64,000 bases of DNA from Flagellimonas oceanensis (GCF_003992595.1 NZ_RZNA01000024.1:62001-126000); one strand, 5' to 3'. Shown: positions 1 to 8,746, counted from the first letter of the stretch. Program-made: numbers and translations. The notes: generated by a model from the sequence alone, not told the origin.

Positions 1-1
1 A

Positions 2-223
2 GGTGTTAAAGTTACAGGTACCGATACTGCTGCTGAAGCACGTATTGAAGGTGGTGATTTGTCTATAAACCCAATTCAATTCGATGCAACTGCAATGGGC
101 TTCTTGGCAACTGACTATGCTGGTATCACTCAAGATTTTTATACTGAAGGTGACAACACAGGTGCTGGTAACGGTGCCGCTCAACCTGACTGGGCCGCTG
201 ATTGGACAGTTGGAATTGAATAA
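2..223 (+). CDS. C-terminal end of a larger protein (partial)
   Basis: The window opens inside a reading frame that runs 73 codons to a TAA at 221-223. The visible residues are rich in Gly, Ala, Asp and Thr and end in the aromatic tail DWAADWTVGIE. Endings of this type, with an aspartate/tryptophan-rich last strand, are common in large surface or secreted proteins of Bacteroidota, but the family cannot be named from this fragment. A strong terminator follows directly, so this is the last gene of its transcript. Confidence 0.6.
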   Translation, partial: GVKVTGTDTAAEARIEGGDLSINPIQFDATAMGFLATDYAGITQDFYTEGDNTGAGNGAAQPDWAADWTVGIE

Positions 224-250
224 GAATTAAATACAAACCAAATTTGGTTA

Positions 251-281
251 AAAGCCTCCGTTAATCCGGGGGCTTTTTTAT
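251..281 (+). terminator. Rho-independent terminator after the first gene
   Basis: The stem AAAGCCTCC / GGGGGCTTT is followed by a run of six T. It lies 28 bases after the stop codon of the partial gene. Confidence 0.85.
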
Positions 282-360
282 TTACATACACTTATTATTG
301 GTTTAATATCAATGTAGTCCTTTTCGTATATTTTTATAATGAATTTAAAACATAGCCATT

Positions 361-1272
361 ATGAAAAAAATCACGCTTTTGGCATTTTTAGCAGTATCAT
401 TTTCTTTTTCACAGACAATCGATTTTAAAAATTTTAAAGTCAACGAACCCTCAGGTCAAAACTTTTCCACTGGAACTAAATTTGATTTTGAATTTGAAAT
501 CAAAAGAGACTACACCTATTCAACACATGGATATCATGAAATCAGATTATCTGTTTACAAAGGCAACAATACATTGACCAGTAATAGAGTTTCATACAGT
601 CGTTGGAATCGTGAAGATGACTATGATATTTATTACAGTAGCTATACCTTAAAAACTTGGTATAACTATTCCACACAAGGGTATTCAACAAACCCAGGTC
701 AAACATTCACACTAAAGGTGGAATATGCGGGACTCACTGAAACCTATACCTACACATACCCTAACCCAGATACTGACGGAGATGGCATACCTGACAGCGA
801 GGACGATTGCCCCAACGAGTCTGGTCCAGCTTCCAATGATGGATGTCCAGGAGAACCAGATCTGTCCATCAATTTAAATGGCTCCGTAATTAATAGCGAT
901 TGCTTTGGCTGTGATAATTATTTTAGCCAAATTGGAACAGACAGACACTACTTAAATAATCCCAGTGGAATGGCAAATATTGATGTATTAGTCCAAAACC
1001 TTGGCAATGCCTCTTCTACTTCCACTACAGTTGGGTATTATATTTCTGCAAATAACACTTTTGAAAGTAATTCAGATACGCGAATAAAAACATCCAACAT
1101 TGGATCACTCGGTACAAACAGTGGAGATTATTCCTCTGTCACACTTTTTACATACGATTTTAACAGTGTCAGTGGTAATTTTTGGTTGCTGATTCGAGTT
1201 GACGATGATGATGACAACGACGAATCCAATGAAAATAATAATGTATTCGCTCTACGTTTTGCAATCAACTAA
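361..1272 (+). CDS. Secreted protein with TSP type-3 repeat and CARDB-like domain
   Basis: This is a 303-residue protein with a clear Sec signal peptide (residues 1-18, ending SFSFSQ). Residues about 19-135 form an Ig-like or beta-rich region of unknown family. A calcium-binding thrombospondin type-3 repeat follows at about 136-165 (DTDGDGIPDSEDDCPNE, then a second Cys). From about 168 to the end there is a CARDB-like adhesion fold, with the typical VLVQNLGNASS stretch and a final acidic DDDDDNDESNENNN segment. Flavobacterial proteins with TSP3 repeats are usually exported by T9SS, but no C-terminal sorting domain is visible here. It may therefore be periplasmic or use another route. The role is unknown; calcium-dependent surface adhesion is only an inference. 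Confidence 0.7.
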   Translation: MKKITLLAFLAVSFSFSQTIDFKNFKVNEPSGQNFSTGTKFDFEFEIKRDYTYSTHGYHEIRLSVYKGNNTLTSNRVSYSRWNREDDYDIYYSSYTLKTWYNYSTQGYSTNPGQTFTLKVEYAGLTETYTYTYPNPDTDGDGIPDSEDDCPNESGPASNDGCPGEPDLSINLNGSVINSDCFGCDNYFSQIGTDRHYLNNPSGMANIDVLVQNLGNASSTSTTVGYYISANNTFESNSDTRIKTSNIGSLGTNSGDYSSVTLFTYDFNSVSGNFWLLIRVDDDDDNDESNENNNVFALRFAIN

Positions 1273-1325
1273 AAAGACTCAACAAATATAATATAACTCT
1301 GTCATAAGAAAACAAAACCCATAAC

Positions 1326-1844
1326 ATGAAAACAAAATCCTTCATATCAAATATATTCTCAATAAGCTTAATCATATTGTTTATATCATGCTCAAACGAT
1401 GAGAGTTCCTTTAATGGGAACCCAGAAACACAACAAAGCATGGTAAAGGCTGATGCAGCCCTAATCGCTCTTGGCGAAAATACCCTTAGAGATAGTTTAA
1501 GCTTGGACTTGGTAATTCCAGAAAATGACTATGGTTTATCCAATACTGAGCCATTATTACTATTCCCGTTCTATAAATCCGCTGAAGCGGAATCTAAAAC
1601 TTGGCTTCGTGTTCCAAATGTGCAGATTGAAAAAAATCTAAAGACTTATTATTCCAGAAGCAATGGTTTGACCCTTGTTCTCCATGCTGAAAAATTTGAT
1701 AGCTCTATGCCCTACGGAAATAATTTGAAATTCAAGGAACTCAATATCATTGCGGTAAGACCGTCCAAAATATATGGGTTAACACGTAATGAGCTAGATG
1801 TAAGGGATTATAACCAAATGATAGACTATTTAGATTTAAAATAA
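1326..1844 (+). CDS. Hypothetical lipoprotein
   Basis: This is a 172-residue protein with an N-terminal hydrophobic segment ending in a lipobox (LFISC, Cys22) followed by SNDESS, so it is most likely an outer-membrane or periplasmic lipoprotein. I recognise no domain in the mature part. It starts 53 bases after the TSP3/CARDB gene on the same strand, with no terminator between them, so the two may be co-transcribed. A strong terminator follows it. Confidence 0.65.
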   Translation: MKTKSFISNIFSISLIILFISCSNDESSFNGNPETQQSMVKADAALIALGENTLRDSLSLDLVIPENDYGLSNTEPLLLFPFYKSAEAESKTWLRVPNVQIEKNLKTYYSRSNGLTLVLHAEKFDSSMPYGNNLKFKELNIIAVRPSKIYGLTRNELDVRDYNQMIDYLDLK

Positions 1845-1867
1845 TAAAAACCGAGCGTTTGAATATT

Positions 1868-1902
1868 AAAATGGCGGGTAAGCATATCCGCCATTTTTAT
1901 TT
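1868..1902 (+). terminator. Rho-independent terminator
   Basis: The stem AAAATGGCGG / CCGCCATTTT is followed by T-rich sequence. It lies 23 bases after the lipoprotein stop codon. Confidence 0.85.
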
Positions 1903-1986
1903 TATGGTTTCTTGTAATAGGTTGCATTTCATCGAAAAGTAACCCCCTAATCGTCAAATGGTTCAACAATCGCATCACTATTTTTA

Positions 1987-1994
1987 TATATTTG
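1987..1994 (+). promoter_or_regulatory. -7 box TATATTTG for the first mini T9SS protein
   Basis: The sequence is an exact match to the Bacteroidota -7 consensus TAnnTTTG, 27 bases before the ATG at 2022. No TTG is seen at the expected -33 spacing. Confidence 0.5.
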
Positions 1995-2021
1995 TGGCAT
2001 ACCGTTTGCAACCATTAACGT

Positions 2022-2333
2022 ATGAAGCACTTTTACCTAGTCATTTTTTTATTTGTCTGTTCACTCGGGTTTTCTCAGGAAAGCACCAGTTCCAGTGCGG
2101 ATATTGACGGGTTTAAGCTCTACCCTAACCCAGTTACCCAAGGTAAGGTCTACATCGAGACTGCGGAAAACTCCCCAAAAAAAATCCTTGTTTTTGATGT
2201 ATTGGGCACACAAGTGCTCCAAACCACCATTATTGGAAAGGAACTCAACCTCTCTGAACTTACCAAAGGAGTCTACATTCTTCGCGTTTTCGAAAAAAAC
2301 AAGGTTGCCACTAGAAAGCTCATTGTGAAGTAG
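2022..2333 (+). CDS. Mini protein: signal peptide plus T9SS type A sorting domain
   Basis: The protein has 103 residues. Residues 1-19 are a signal peptide (ends CSLGFSQ). After a linker of about 12 residues the rest is a T9SS type A C-terminal sorting domain, with the hallmark KLYPNPV, the middle VLGTQVLQ and the final RKLIVK. Such domains normally sit behind a large secreted cargo; here there is practically no cargo. It has its own promoter box and a close paralogue about 150 bases downstream. Possible roles (small surface-anchored peptide, substrate or decoy of the sortase, remnant of a larger gene) cannot be separated from sequence alone. Confidence 0.8.
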   Translation: MKHFYLVIFLFVCSLGFSQESTSSSADIDGFKLYPNPVTQGKVYIETAENSPKKILVFDVLGTQVLQTTIIGKELNLSELTKGVYILRVFEKNKVATRKLIVK

Positions 2334-2480
2334 TTCACTTCATTTTCAACTGTTTTTCATACACCTAAACCACAGCATTCAACGCTTTACAACCCGTTTT
2401 AGTGCTTTCACAACATAAAATGGTCAACTTTCCCCTGTTTATCTACTTTTATATTGCACATATACCCCAAATCAGCTTGT

Positions 2481-2804
2481 ATGAAGAAAATCTACTTTGT
2501 TCTACTTATGGCTTTACCATTACTTTCTTTCGGTCAAGACCTAGTGACGGTTAACAATGAGCCGGCACAAGAGCTCAAGGGTTTCAAAATGTACCCCAAT
2601 CCCGCTTATGGGAGTGAAATTTATATTACCACGGAAACCAATGGAACCAAGGACATTAAGGTATACGATGTTTTTGGCGAAGCTGTACTGACCCAAAGAA
2701 TCACCACCAACACCTTGGACATATCCCGATTGGTTCCAGGCGTTTATGTGCTTCAAGTAACCGAACGTAAAAAAACAATGACACGAAAACTCGTCGTCAA
2801 GTAA
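2481..2804 (+). CDS. Mini protein: signal peptide plus T9SS type A sorting domain (paralogue)
   Basis: I place the start at ATG 2481 because it begins the signal peptide MKKIYFVLLMALPLLSFGQ; an upstream in-frame ATG at 2454 would add nine polar residues in front of it. The 107-residue product has the same plan as the gene at 2022: signal peptide, linker of about 15 residues, then a T9SS type A domain (KMYPNPA, YDVFGEAVL, final RKLVVK). The shared layout and tandem position point to duplication, although the sequences have diverged considerably. A terminator closes the unit. Confidence 0.8.
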   Translation: MKKIYFVLLMALPLLSFGQDLVTVNNEPAQELKGFKMYPNPAYGSEIYITTETNGTKDIKVYDVFGEAVLTQRITTNTLDISRLVPGVYVLQVTERKKTMTRKLVVK

Positions 2805-2825
2805 AATAAATAACCCCATATTTTT

Positions 2826-2856
2826 AAAGCCCTTTTCACGAAGGGCTTTTTTATTT
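2826..2856 (+). terminator. Rho-independent terminator
   Basis: The stem AAAGCCCTT / AAGGGCTTT with a TTCACG loop is followed by a T tract. It closes the mini T9SS gene unit. Confidence 0.85.
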
Positions 2857-2861
2857 TTGGG

Positions 2862-2869
2862 TACTTTTG
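2862..2869 (+). promoter_or_regulatory. -7 box TACTTTTG almost touching the start codon
   Basis: This is an exact TAnnTTTG match ending only 7 bases before ATG 2877. The expected transcription start falls on or next to the ATG, so the mRNA would be leaderless. The box directly abuts the preceding terminator. Confidence 0.55.
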
Positions 2870-2876
2870 GGGTTGA

Positions 2877-3863
2877 ATGAAGCAGATTGATACCCATCGG
2901 ATTTTCAACATCGCCAATGCTGATGAATTTGATACATCGGCACTGGATGTTTTCAGGTTTCAGTATGAAGGCAATAAGGTTTACCGAGATTTTTGTGATC
3001 ACTTGAAAAAATCTCCTGAAAATGTTTCGCACCATCTGGAAATCCCCTTTTTGCCCATATCATTTTTTAAAACACACCAAGTGGTTTCAAGCCAACAAGA
3101 GCCACAAACCATTTTTACCAGTAGCGGAACCACCCAAAGCACCACGAGCAAACATTTGGTGCCCGACATCCAACTGTACGAAGAAAGTTTCCTTAAAGCA
3201 TTTGAACTATTCTACGGTAAACCAGAGGAATTCTGTGTGCTGGCGCTATTACCATCTTATTTGGAGCGAGAGGGCTCATCGTTGATCTACATGGTCAACA
3301 GTCTTATTGAAAGGTCCCAACATCCCAATAGCGGGTTTTATCTTGACAATCTGGAAGAACTCCATCAAAAATTGCAGGAATTGGAGCAAAAAAACACCCA
3401 AACCTTGCTCATCGGGGTATCCTTTGCACTTTTGGACTTGGCCGAACAATTTCCCCTATCCTTAAAAAACACCATTGTAATGGAAACTGGTGGCATGAAA
3501 GGGCGTCGCAAAGAGCTTATCCGTGAAGAACTGCACTACATCTTGAAAAAGGGATTGGGTGTTGAGAAAATCCATTCTGAATATGGTATGACGGAACTGT
3601 TGTCCCAAGGATATTCCAAAGGAAACGGTATATTTCAAACCCCGCCTTGGATGAAAATCATAACACGTGACACCGAAGACCCCTTGACCATTCAGCCCAA
3701 TGGAAAAACGGGAGGCATCAACGTAATCGATCTGGCCAACCTGTATTCCTGCTCGTTCATAGCCACACAAGATTTAGGGAAAACCCATCCAAACGGAACT
3801 TTTGAGGTGTTGGGCCGTTTTGATGACTCCGATATCAGAGGCTGTAATTTGATGGCGCTGTAA
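2877..3863 (+). CDS. LuxE-like acyl-protein synthetase
   Basis: The 328-residue protein belongs to the LuxE / acyl-protein synthetase branch of adenylate-forming enzymes. Diagnostic features are IPFLPISFFKTH at about 56-67 and the nucleotide-binding TSSGTT at 81-86, followed by a C-terminal half with EYGMTELLSQ. In luminous bacteria LuxE activates fatty acids and passes them to a reductase (LuxC). No luxC, luxD or luciferase gene is present nearby, so the substrate here is unknown; activation of a carboxylic acid for lipid or cell-surface modification is plausible. It is convergent with tyrS, with two bases between the stop codons. Confidence 0.8.
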   Translation: MKQIDTHRIFNIANADEFDTSALDVFRFQYEGNKVYRDFCDHLKKSPENVSHHLEIPFLPISFFKTHQVVSSQQEPQTIFTSSGTTQSTTSKHLVPDIQLYEESFLKAFELFYGKPEEFCVLALLPSYLEREGSSLIYMVNSLIERSQHPNSGFYLDNLEELHQKLQELEQKNTQTLLIGVSFALLDLAEQFPLSLKNTIVMETGGMKGRRKELIREELHYILKKGLGVEKIHSEYGMTELLSQGYSKGNGIFQTPPWMKIITRDTEDPLTIQPNGKTGGINVIDLANLYSCSFIATQDLGKTHPNGTFEVLGRFDDSDIRGCNLMAL

Positions 3864-3864
3864 A

Positions 3865-5160
3865 CTACTCCACTACGAGTACAAAATAGTTCTTTTTGCC
3901 TCGTTGAAGCAGCACAAATTTATCATTGATCAAGTCTGAAGCAGTTATCAAGTAATCCTCTTTCACTTTTTCCTTGTTCACGGAAATGGAGTTTTGCTTC
4001 AATTCCCTTCTGGCTTCCCCATTGGAACCTAAAAACTCCGTTTTGGCCGCCAATGCCCCGATCATATCCAAACCAGGCTCAAGTTCTTCTTTGCCCACCG
4101 TTGCTTGGGGAACCCCGTCAAAAACATCCAAAAATGTCTTTTCGTCAAGTTGTTTTAAATCATCCGAAGTGGATTTCCCAAAAAGGATGTTACTAGCTTT
4201 AATGGCATTGTCCAAATCCTCTTGGGAATGCACCATCACGGTAACTTCTTCCGCCAATCTCTTTTGCAATGCCCTCATGTGAGGTGCTTCTTTATGTTCA
4301 GCTACCAGACCCTCAATCTCCTGCTGGGTCAAAAACGTGAAAATTTTGATGTATTTTTCGGCATCCTCATCAGAAGTGTTCAACCAATATTGGTAAAATT
4401 TATAAGGAGAGGTTCGTTCAGCATCCAACCAAACGTTTCCACCTTCGGTTTTTCCAAACTTGGTTCCATCTGCTTTGGTAATCAATGGACAAGTAAGGGC
4501 AAAGCCTTTCCCCCCGCCGATTCTTCGGATAAGTTCCGTGCCCGTTGTAATGTTTCCCCACTGGTCGCTACCGCCCATTTGCAACGTACAATCATGGTTT
4601 TGGTAGAGGTACAGAAAATCATACCCCTGAACCAACTGATAGGTAAACTCGGTAAAAGACATTCCTTCCTTGGCGTCCGAAGAAAGACGTTTTTTCACGG
4701 AATCCTTCGCCATCATATAGTTGACGGTAATGTGCTTCCCAACATCACGGATAAACTCCAAGAACGAAAAGTTCTTCATCCAATCGTAATTATTGACAAG
4801 TACCGCAGCATTGTCCTCCCCACTTTCAAAATCCAAAAAACGACTCAATTGCCCTTTTAGGGCATCCTCATTGTGTCGAAGTGTTTTTTCATCCAACAAA
4901 TTTCGCTCCGCGGATTTGCCCGATGGATCACCGATCATACCCGTTGCACCTCCTACCAAAGCATAGGGCTTGTGGCCAGCCAACTGAAAGTGTTTGAGCA
5001 TCATAACGCCTACCAAATGGCCAATATGAAGAGAGTCCGCCGTAGGATCGATCCCAACATAAGCGGCTCGCATTTCCTCCATAAGGTGTTCCTCGGCTCC
5101 TGGCATCACATCGTGCACCATTCCCCTCCATTGCAGTTCTTGAACAAAATTCTTCGTCAT
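3865..5160 (-). CDS. tyrS: Tyrosyl-tRNA synthetase
   Basis: This is a class I aminoacyl-tRNA synthetase that charges tRNA-Tyr. With the start at ATG 5160 it has 431 residues, the usual length for bacterial TyrS. An upstream in-frame ATG at 5226 would add 22 unconserved residues and would also run over the promoter. The HIGH motif is at residues 45-48, GGSDQWGN lies near 196, the KMSKS-loop equivalent is KFGKT at 234-238, and an S4 RNA-binding domain occupies the C-terminus (about 365-431). Confidence 0.95.
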   Translation of the reverse strand: MTKNFVQELQWRGMVHDVMPGAEEHLMEEMRAAYVGIDPTADSLHIGHLVGVMMLKHFQLAGHKPYALVGGATGMIGDPSGKSAERNLLDEKTLRHNEDALKGQLSRFLDFESGEDNAAVLVNNYDWMKNFSFLEFIRDVGKHITVNYMMAKDSVKKRLSSDAKEGMSFTEFTYQLVQGYDFLYLYQNHDCTLQMGGSDQWGNITTGTELIRRIGGGKGFALTCPLITKADGTKFGKTEGGNVWLDAERTSPYKFYQYWLNTSDEDAEKYIKIFTFLTQQEIEGLVAEHKEAPHMRALQKRLAEEVTVMVHSQEDLDNAIKASNILFGKSTSDDLKQLDEKTFLDVFDGVPQATVGKEELEPGLDMIGALAAKTEFLGSNGEARRELKQNSISVNKEKVKEDYLITASDLINDKFVLLQRGKKNYFVLVVE

Positions 5161-5182
5161 GATCAGTTTTTTGGAATAGCTG

Positions 5183-5214
5183 CAAATATAAAATGAAGTT
5201 GGCATTTCCCTCAA
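5183..5214 (-). promoter_or_regulatory. tyrS promoter (TTG - 21 - TATATTTG)
   Basis: On the minus strand a TTG (complement of 5212-5214) is followed after 21 bases by TATATTTG (complement of 5183-5190). The ATG lies 22 bases further. Both elements fit the Bacteroidota sigma-A-type consensus, and this supports the 5160 start. Confidence 0.6.
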
Positions 5215-5245
5215 TTTTTCCACCACAAATAGGTACTTTTACCTT

Positions 5246-6250
5246 ATGATTTTGGTTACAGGAGGCACTGGACTGATCGGTTCCCATTTACTTTTCCATT
5301 TGATCAACAATGGAAAGACCGTCAGAAGCAATTACAGGACCGAAGCGTCCATGGAAAAAGTCCACAAGGTTTTTGGGTATTACACAGACAATCCATCCGT
5401 TTTGATGGATAAAATTGATTGGGTAAAAGCCGATATTACCGATGTGGGTGGATTGGATTCCCTTTTTGAAGGTATTGAACTCGTTTACCATTGTGCGGCA
5501 CTGATTTCATTTGACCCAAAAGATTACAAAACCTTGGAACGCACCAATGTGGAAGGCACGGCCAATATCGTGAACCTATCCCTTAAGCACGGCATAAAAA
5601 AACTGTGTTATGTAAGTTCCATTGCGGCCGTTGGTCCCAGCATCAAACAACAAGAAGTGACCGAGGAAAATGAATGGAACGAAGCTAAGGCCAATGTCTA
5701 TGGAATCGCAAAATATAATGCAGAACTTGAGGTTTGGCGCGGTTCGCAGGAAGGACTGCCCATTGTAATTGTCAACCCTGGTGTGGTCATCGGGCCGGGT
5801 TTTTGGAAATCGGGCAGTGGTACCTTTTTCACGTATGCTTCCAAGGAAAAAACATATTTTATTCCAGGGGGCACCGGGTTTGTTACCATCAACGATGTGA
5901 TTCTTGCTATGACCCAACTGATGGATTCCAGTATCCAAACCGAGCGTTTTATTTTGGTCAACCAAAATATGACCTACGAAGAATTGTTCCAAAAAATTGC
6001 TCCAAAACTGGGCGTAAATCCCCCAACCAAAGAGGTATCAAAATTTATGCTTGAGTGCTTTTGGCGTTGGGATTGGGTACGTAGTAATCTGTTTGGCAAA
6101 AGAAGGAAATTGTCCAAAGCTGTTGCAAAGGGGCTATATGATCAAACCACATATAGCAGCGAGAAAATAAAATCCGAGCTTGACTTCACATTCGAGGATT
6201 TGGACAAAAGCATTGAATTCTGCTGCGACAAATTTATTCAACAGACTTAA
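5246..6250 (+). CDS. NAD(P)-dependent epimerase/dehydratase (extended SDR)
   Basis: The protein has 334 residues. The Rossmann glycine motif GGTGLIG is at residues 6-12, a conserved NVEGT lies near 101, and the catalytic pair is Tyr152/Lys156 in YGIAK. This is the extended short-chain dehydrogenase layout used by nucleotide-sugar epimerases and dihydroflavonol-reductase-like enzymes. The substrate cannot be read from sequence. The 3' end overlaps the convergent DUF4296 gene by 17 bases. Confidence 0.85.
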   Translation: MILVTGGTGLIGSHLLFHLINNGKTVRSNYRTEASMEKVHKVFGYYTDNPSVLMDKIDWVKADITDVGGLDSLFEGIELVYHCAALISFDPKDYKTLERTNVEGTANIVNLSLKHGIKKLCYVSSIAAVGPSIKQQEVTEENEWNEAKANVYGIAKYNAELEVWRGSQEGLPIVIVNPGVVIGPGFWKSGSGTFFTYASKEKTYFIPGGTGFVTINDVILAMTQLMDSSIQTERFILVNQNMTYEELFQKIAPKLGVNPPTKEVSKFMLECFWRWDWVRSNLFGKRRKLSKAVAKGLYDQTTYSSEKIKSELDFTFEDLDKSIEFCCDKFIQQT

Positions 6251-6677
6251 CATTAATTGAGTCCCTTTTCTCCTTTACTTCCCTGAGGGAATCTTGACGC
6301 CTAAGATTTGCTGCGCGAATACTGTCATTTCTGCGTTCACCCCTGGCCTCCATGGTGTCTTTTTTAACCTGTATCCTAGCTTCAACATCTTCATAAATGG
6401 ATTGGTATTCCAATGGAAGTGAAGCGTAGTACAAATCGCTTTCAGAAAATTGGGTGCTATCTATATCGTATTTTTCATAAAGGAACTCCATGACATCGAT
6501 GCCTGAATCATTAAACTTGCTCACCGCACCCGATTTGGATGCATTCAAAATGGCAAGATCATATAGAATCTCGGTCATTTTCTCTTTAGCGATCAAGTTT
6601 TCAGGTTCCTCTACCACCTTTTCAGCACAGGCCACAAAAAGCATCAAAACCAATACAATTGTTACGATATATTTCAT
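6234..6677 (-). CDS. DUF4296 lipoprotein
   Basis: The 147-residue protein has a lipoprotein signal (LFVAC, Cys17). The conserved N-terminal DUF4296 segment follows (LIAKEKMTEILYDLAILNA), and the C-terminal third is highly charged and probably helical (repeated RRNDSIR/RRQDSLRE). The family is confined to Bacteroidota and its function is unknown. It starts three bases after the dihydroorotase stop codon and is the last gene of the glycosyltransferase / dihydroorotase / DUF4296 operon. Confidence 0.8.
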   Translation of the reverse strand: MKYIVTIVLVLMLFVACAEKVVEEPENLIAKEKMTEILYDLAILNASKSGAVSKFNDSGIDVMEFLYEKYDIDSTQFSESDLYYASLPLEYQSIYEDVEARIQVKKDTMEARGERRNDSIRAANLRRQDSLREVKEKRDSINVKSVE

Positions 6678-6680
6678 CTC

Positions 6681-8015
6681 CTAACGGTTAAATGTAAGCC
6701 TCTTCGCATTCTTTTCAGCACTGAACGAGCCATTTTCATAGGCCAACAATCCATTTACAAAAGTTCGTTTTACTTCGGAATCAAAAGTAACACCTTCAAA
6801 AGGAGACCATTCACATTTATAGAAAAGATTATCTTTTTTAACCTCATTTTTGGAATTGCGGTTGACTTGGACCAAGTCCCCATAATATCCTTCACGAATA
6901 AATCCACGACGATCGATATCAAATAATTCTGCAGGGTTGTGGCACATTTTCTCGACCATTTTCTCCAAACTGATGACACCTTCTTTCTCCTTTTGCAACA
7001 TGGCCAACAAAGCATGCTGCACCAATGGACCGCCCGAAGGGGCTTTGGTGTATGGATTGTCCTTTTCTTCGATGGTATGTGGAGCATGGTCAGTGGCCAC
7101 TACATCAATGCGGTCATCCAGAAGGGCTTCCCAGAGTCTTTCCCTGTCGTTCTTTGTCTTAACGGCGGGATTCCATTTGATATGTGTTCCTTTTTGAGCA
7201 TAATCCTCATCTGAGAACCACAAATGATGGATACAGACCTCTGCAGTGATTTTCTTTTCTTCCAACGGAATCTGATTCGTGAACAAATCGGTTTCAATTC
7301 CCGTGGACACATGGAACACATGCAGTCTTGCCCCGGTTTTCTTGGCAAGGGCAATTGCTTTTGATGAAGACAGATAGCAGGCCTCTGCACTTCGGATGAT
7401 GGGGTGCATCGCTATTGGAATATCATCTCCGTACATCTCTTTGTACTTCGCCAAATTGGCCCTTATGGTGCCCTCGTCCTCGCAATGGGCAGAAATGACC
7501 ATCTCGGTATTACTGAATATTTTTTCCAACACCTCTTCATCATCCACCAACATATTTCCCGTGGATGAGCCCAAGAATAATTTTACGCCCGAACATGCAT
7601 TCTTGTCCAATCGCTTCAATTCTTCCAAATTATCATTGGTGCCTCCGAAAAGAAAAGAGTAGTTTGCTGAAGAATCCTTGGCGGCAATGGCGAATTTTTC
7701 CTCCAATTTTTCAATGGTGGTAGTCTGTGGATTGGTGTTGGGCTGCTCCATGAATGTGGTTATGCCACCAGCGATCGCCGCTCTACTTTCCGTTGCAATG
7801 GTGCCTTTGTGGGTCAATCCCGGCTCCCTGAAGTGCACTTGATCGTCAATGACGCCCGGCAACAACAAATCTCCTTCCAAATCAATGACCGTGGCATTGG
7901 CATCGGATATATCAGTATCGATTCGGGCAATGAAATCCCCTTCCAGCAACACATCGGATTCAAAAATGCTGCCCTCATTGACTATTTTGGCATTCTTCAA
8001 CAGAATCTTTGACAT
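6681..8015 (-). CDS. pyrC: Dihydroorotase
   Basis: This is a 444-residue class I dihydroorotase-type amidohydrolase that closes carbamoyl-aspartate to dihydroorotate in pyrimidine synthesis. Visible motifs are VHFREPG at about 60-66, the substrate-binding PNTNP near 92, HCEDEG near 177, HVFHVST near 232 and ATDHAPH near 310. The usual metal pair H-x-H at the end of strand 1 reads Q-x-H here (Gln59-Val-His61). I recall this DQVHFREPG form from other Bacteroidota dihydroorotases, so it is probably a lineage trait and not a loss of function. The gene starts two bases after the glycosyltransferase stop codon. Confidence 0.9.
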   Translation of the reverse strand: MSKILLKNAKIVNEGSIFESDVLLEGDFIARIDTDISDANATVIDLEGDLLLPGVIDDQVHFREPGLTHKGTIATESRAAIAGGITTFMEQPNTNPQTTTIEKLEEKFAIAAKDSSANYSFLFGGTNDNLEELKRLDKNACSGVKLFLGSSTGNMLVDDEEVLEKIFSNTEMVISAHCEDEGTIRANLAKYKEMYGDDIPIAMHPIIRSAEACYLSSSKAIALAKKTGARLHVFHVSTGIETDLFTNQIPLEEKKITAEVCIHHLWFSDEDYAQKGTHIKWNPAVKTKNDRERLWEALLDDRIDVVATDHAPHTIEEKDNPYTKAPSGGPLVQHALLAMLQKEKEGVISLEKMVEKMCHNPAELFDIDRRGFIREGYYGDLVQVNRNSKNEVKKDNLFYKCEWSPFEGVTFDSEVKRTFVNGLLAYENGSFSAEKNAKRLTFNR

Positions 8016-8017
8016 AA

Positions 8018-8746
8018 CTAAAAGCTCTTTTTAAAAAATATACTCCTAAACTTCATGGCTATCACTCCAAAAATGGCCTCCCTGATGATGGCGGAATTCA
8101 TTTTTGACTTTCCATTTACCCTATCTGTAAAAATAATCGAGACTTCCTCGATTTTGAACTTTTTGAGATAGGCCCTGTATTTCATTTCAATCTGGAAGGC
8201 ATACCCAATAAAACGTACCCTGTCCAGATTGATGGTTTCCAACACTTTCCTTTTGTAGCAAACAAATCCAGCGGTCGGGTCGTGTACTTTCATGCCCGTA
8301 ATCAATTTCACATAGAACGATGCCCCATAGGAAAGTAAAATCCTGGCCAAAGGCCAGTTGACCACATTCACACCTTTTTTGTAACGAGAGCCCACGGCCA
8401 CATCAGCTCCATTGAGGCACGCCCGGTGCAATCGGGACAGGTCGGCGGGGCGGTGCGAAAAATCAGCGTCCATCTCAAAAATGTATTCATACCCGTTTTT
8501 CAGTGCCCACTTAAACCCGTGGATATACGCAGTTCCCAAGCCAGATTTTTCCTTTCGGACTTCCAAGAAAAGGCGTTCTGGAAATTCTTTTTGTAAGGTT
8601 CGCACACAATCCGCGGTACCATCGGGAGAGTTATCATCTACCACAAGTACATGAAAGTCTTTCTTGAGATCGAAAACCGTTTTAACGATTGCCTCAATGT
8701 TCTCGATTTCATTGAATGTGGGTATAATGACCAAGCCGTCTGCCAT
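8018..8746 (-). CDS. Polyprenol monophosphomannose synthase-like glycosyltransferase (GT2)
   Basis: ATG 8746 (MADGLVIIPTFNE) is preferred over an in-frame GTG two codons upstream; the product has 242 residues. The GT-A fold is shown by VVDDNSPDGT at 35-44 and the metal-binding DAD at 93-95. The whole length matches dolichyl-phosphate-mannose synthase without a C-terminal membrane domain. Such enzymes load a sugar onto a polyprenyl-phosphate carrier in the inner leaflet. The divergently transcribed neighbour is a GT39-type transferase that would use such a lipid-linked sugar, so the two probably act together. Confidence 0.85.
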   Translation of the reverse strand: MADGLVIIPTFNEIENIEAIVKTVFDLKKDFHVLVVDDNSPDGTADCVRTLQKEFPERLFLEVRKEKSGLGTAYIHGFKWALKNGYEYIFEMDADFSHRPADLSRLHRACLNGADVAVGSRYKKGVNVVNWPLARILLSYGASFYVKLITGMKVHDPTAGFVCYKRKVLETINLDRVRFIGYAFQIEMKYRAYLKKFKIEEVSIIFTDRVNGKSKMNSAIIREAIFGVIAMKFRSIFFKKSF

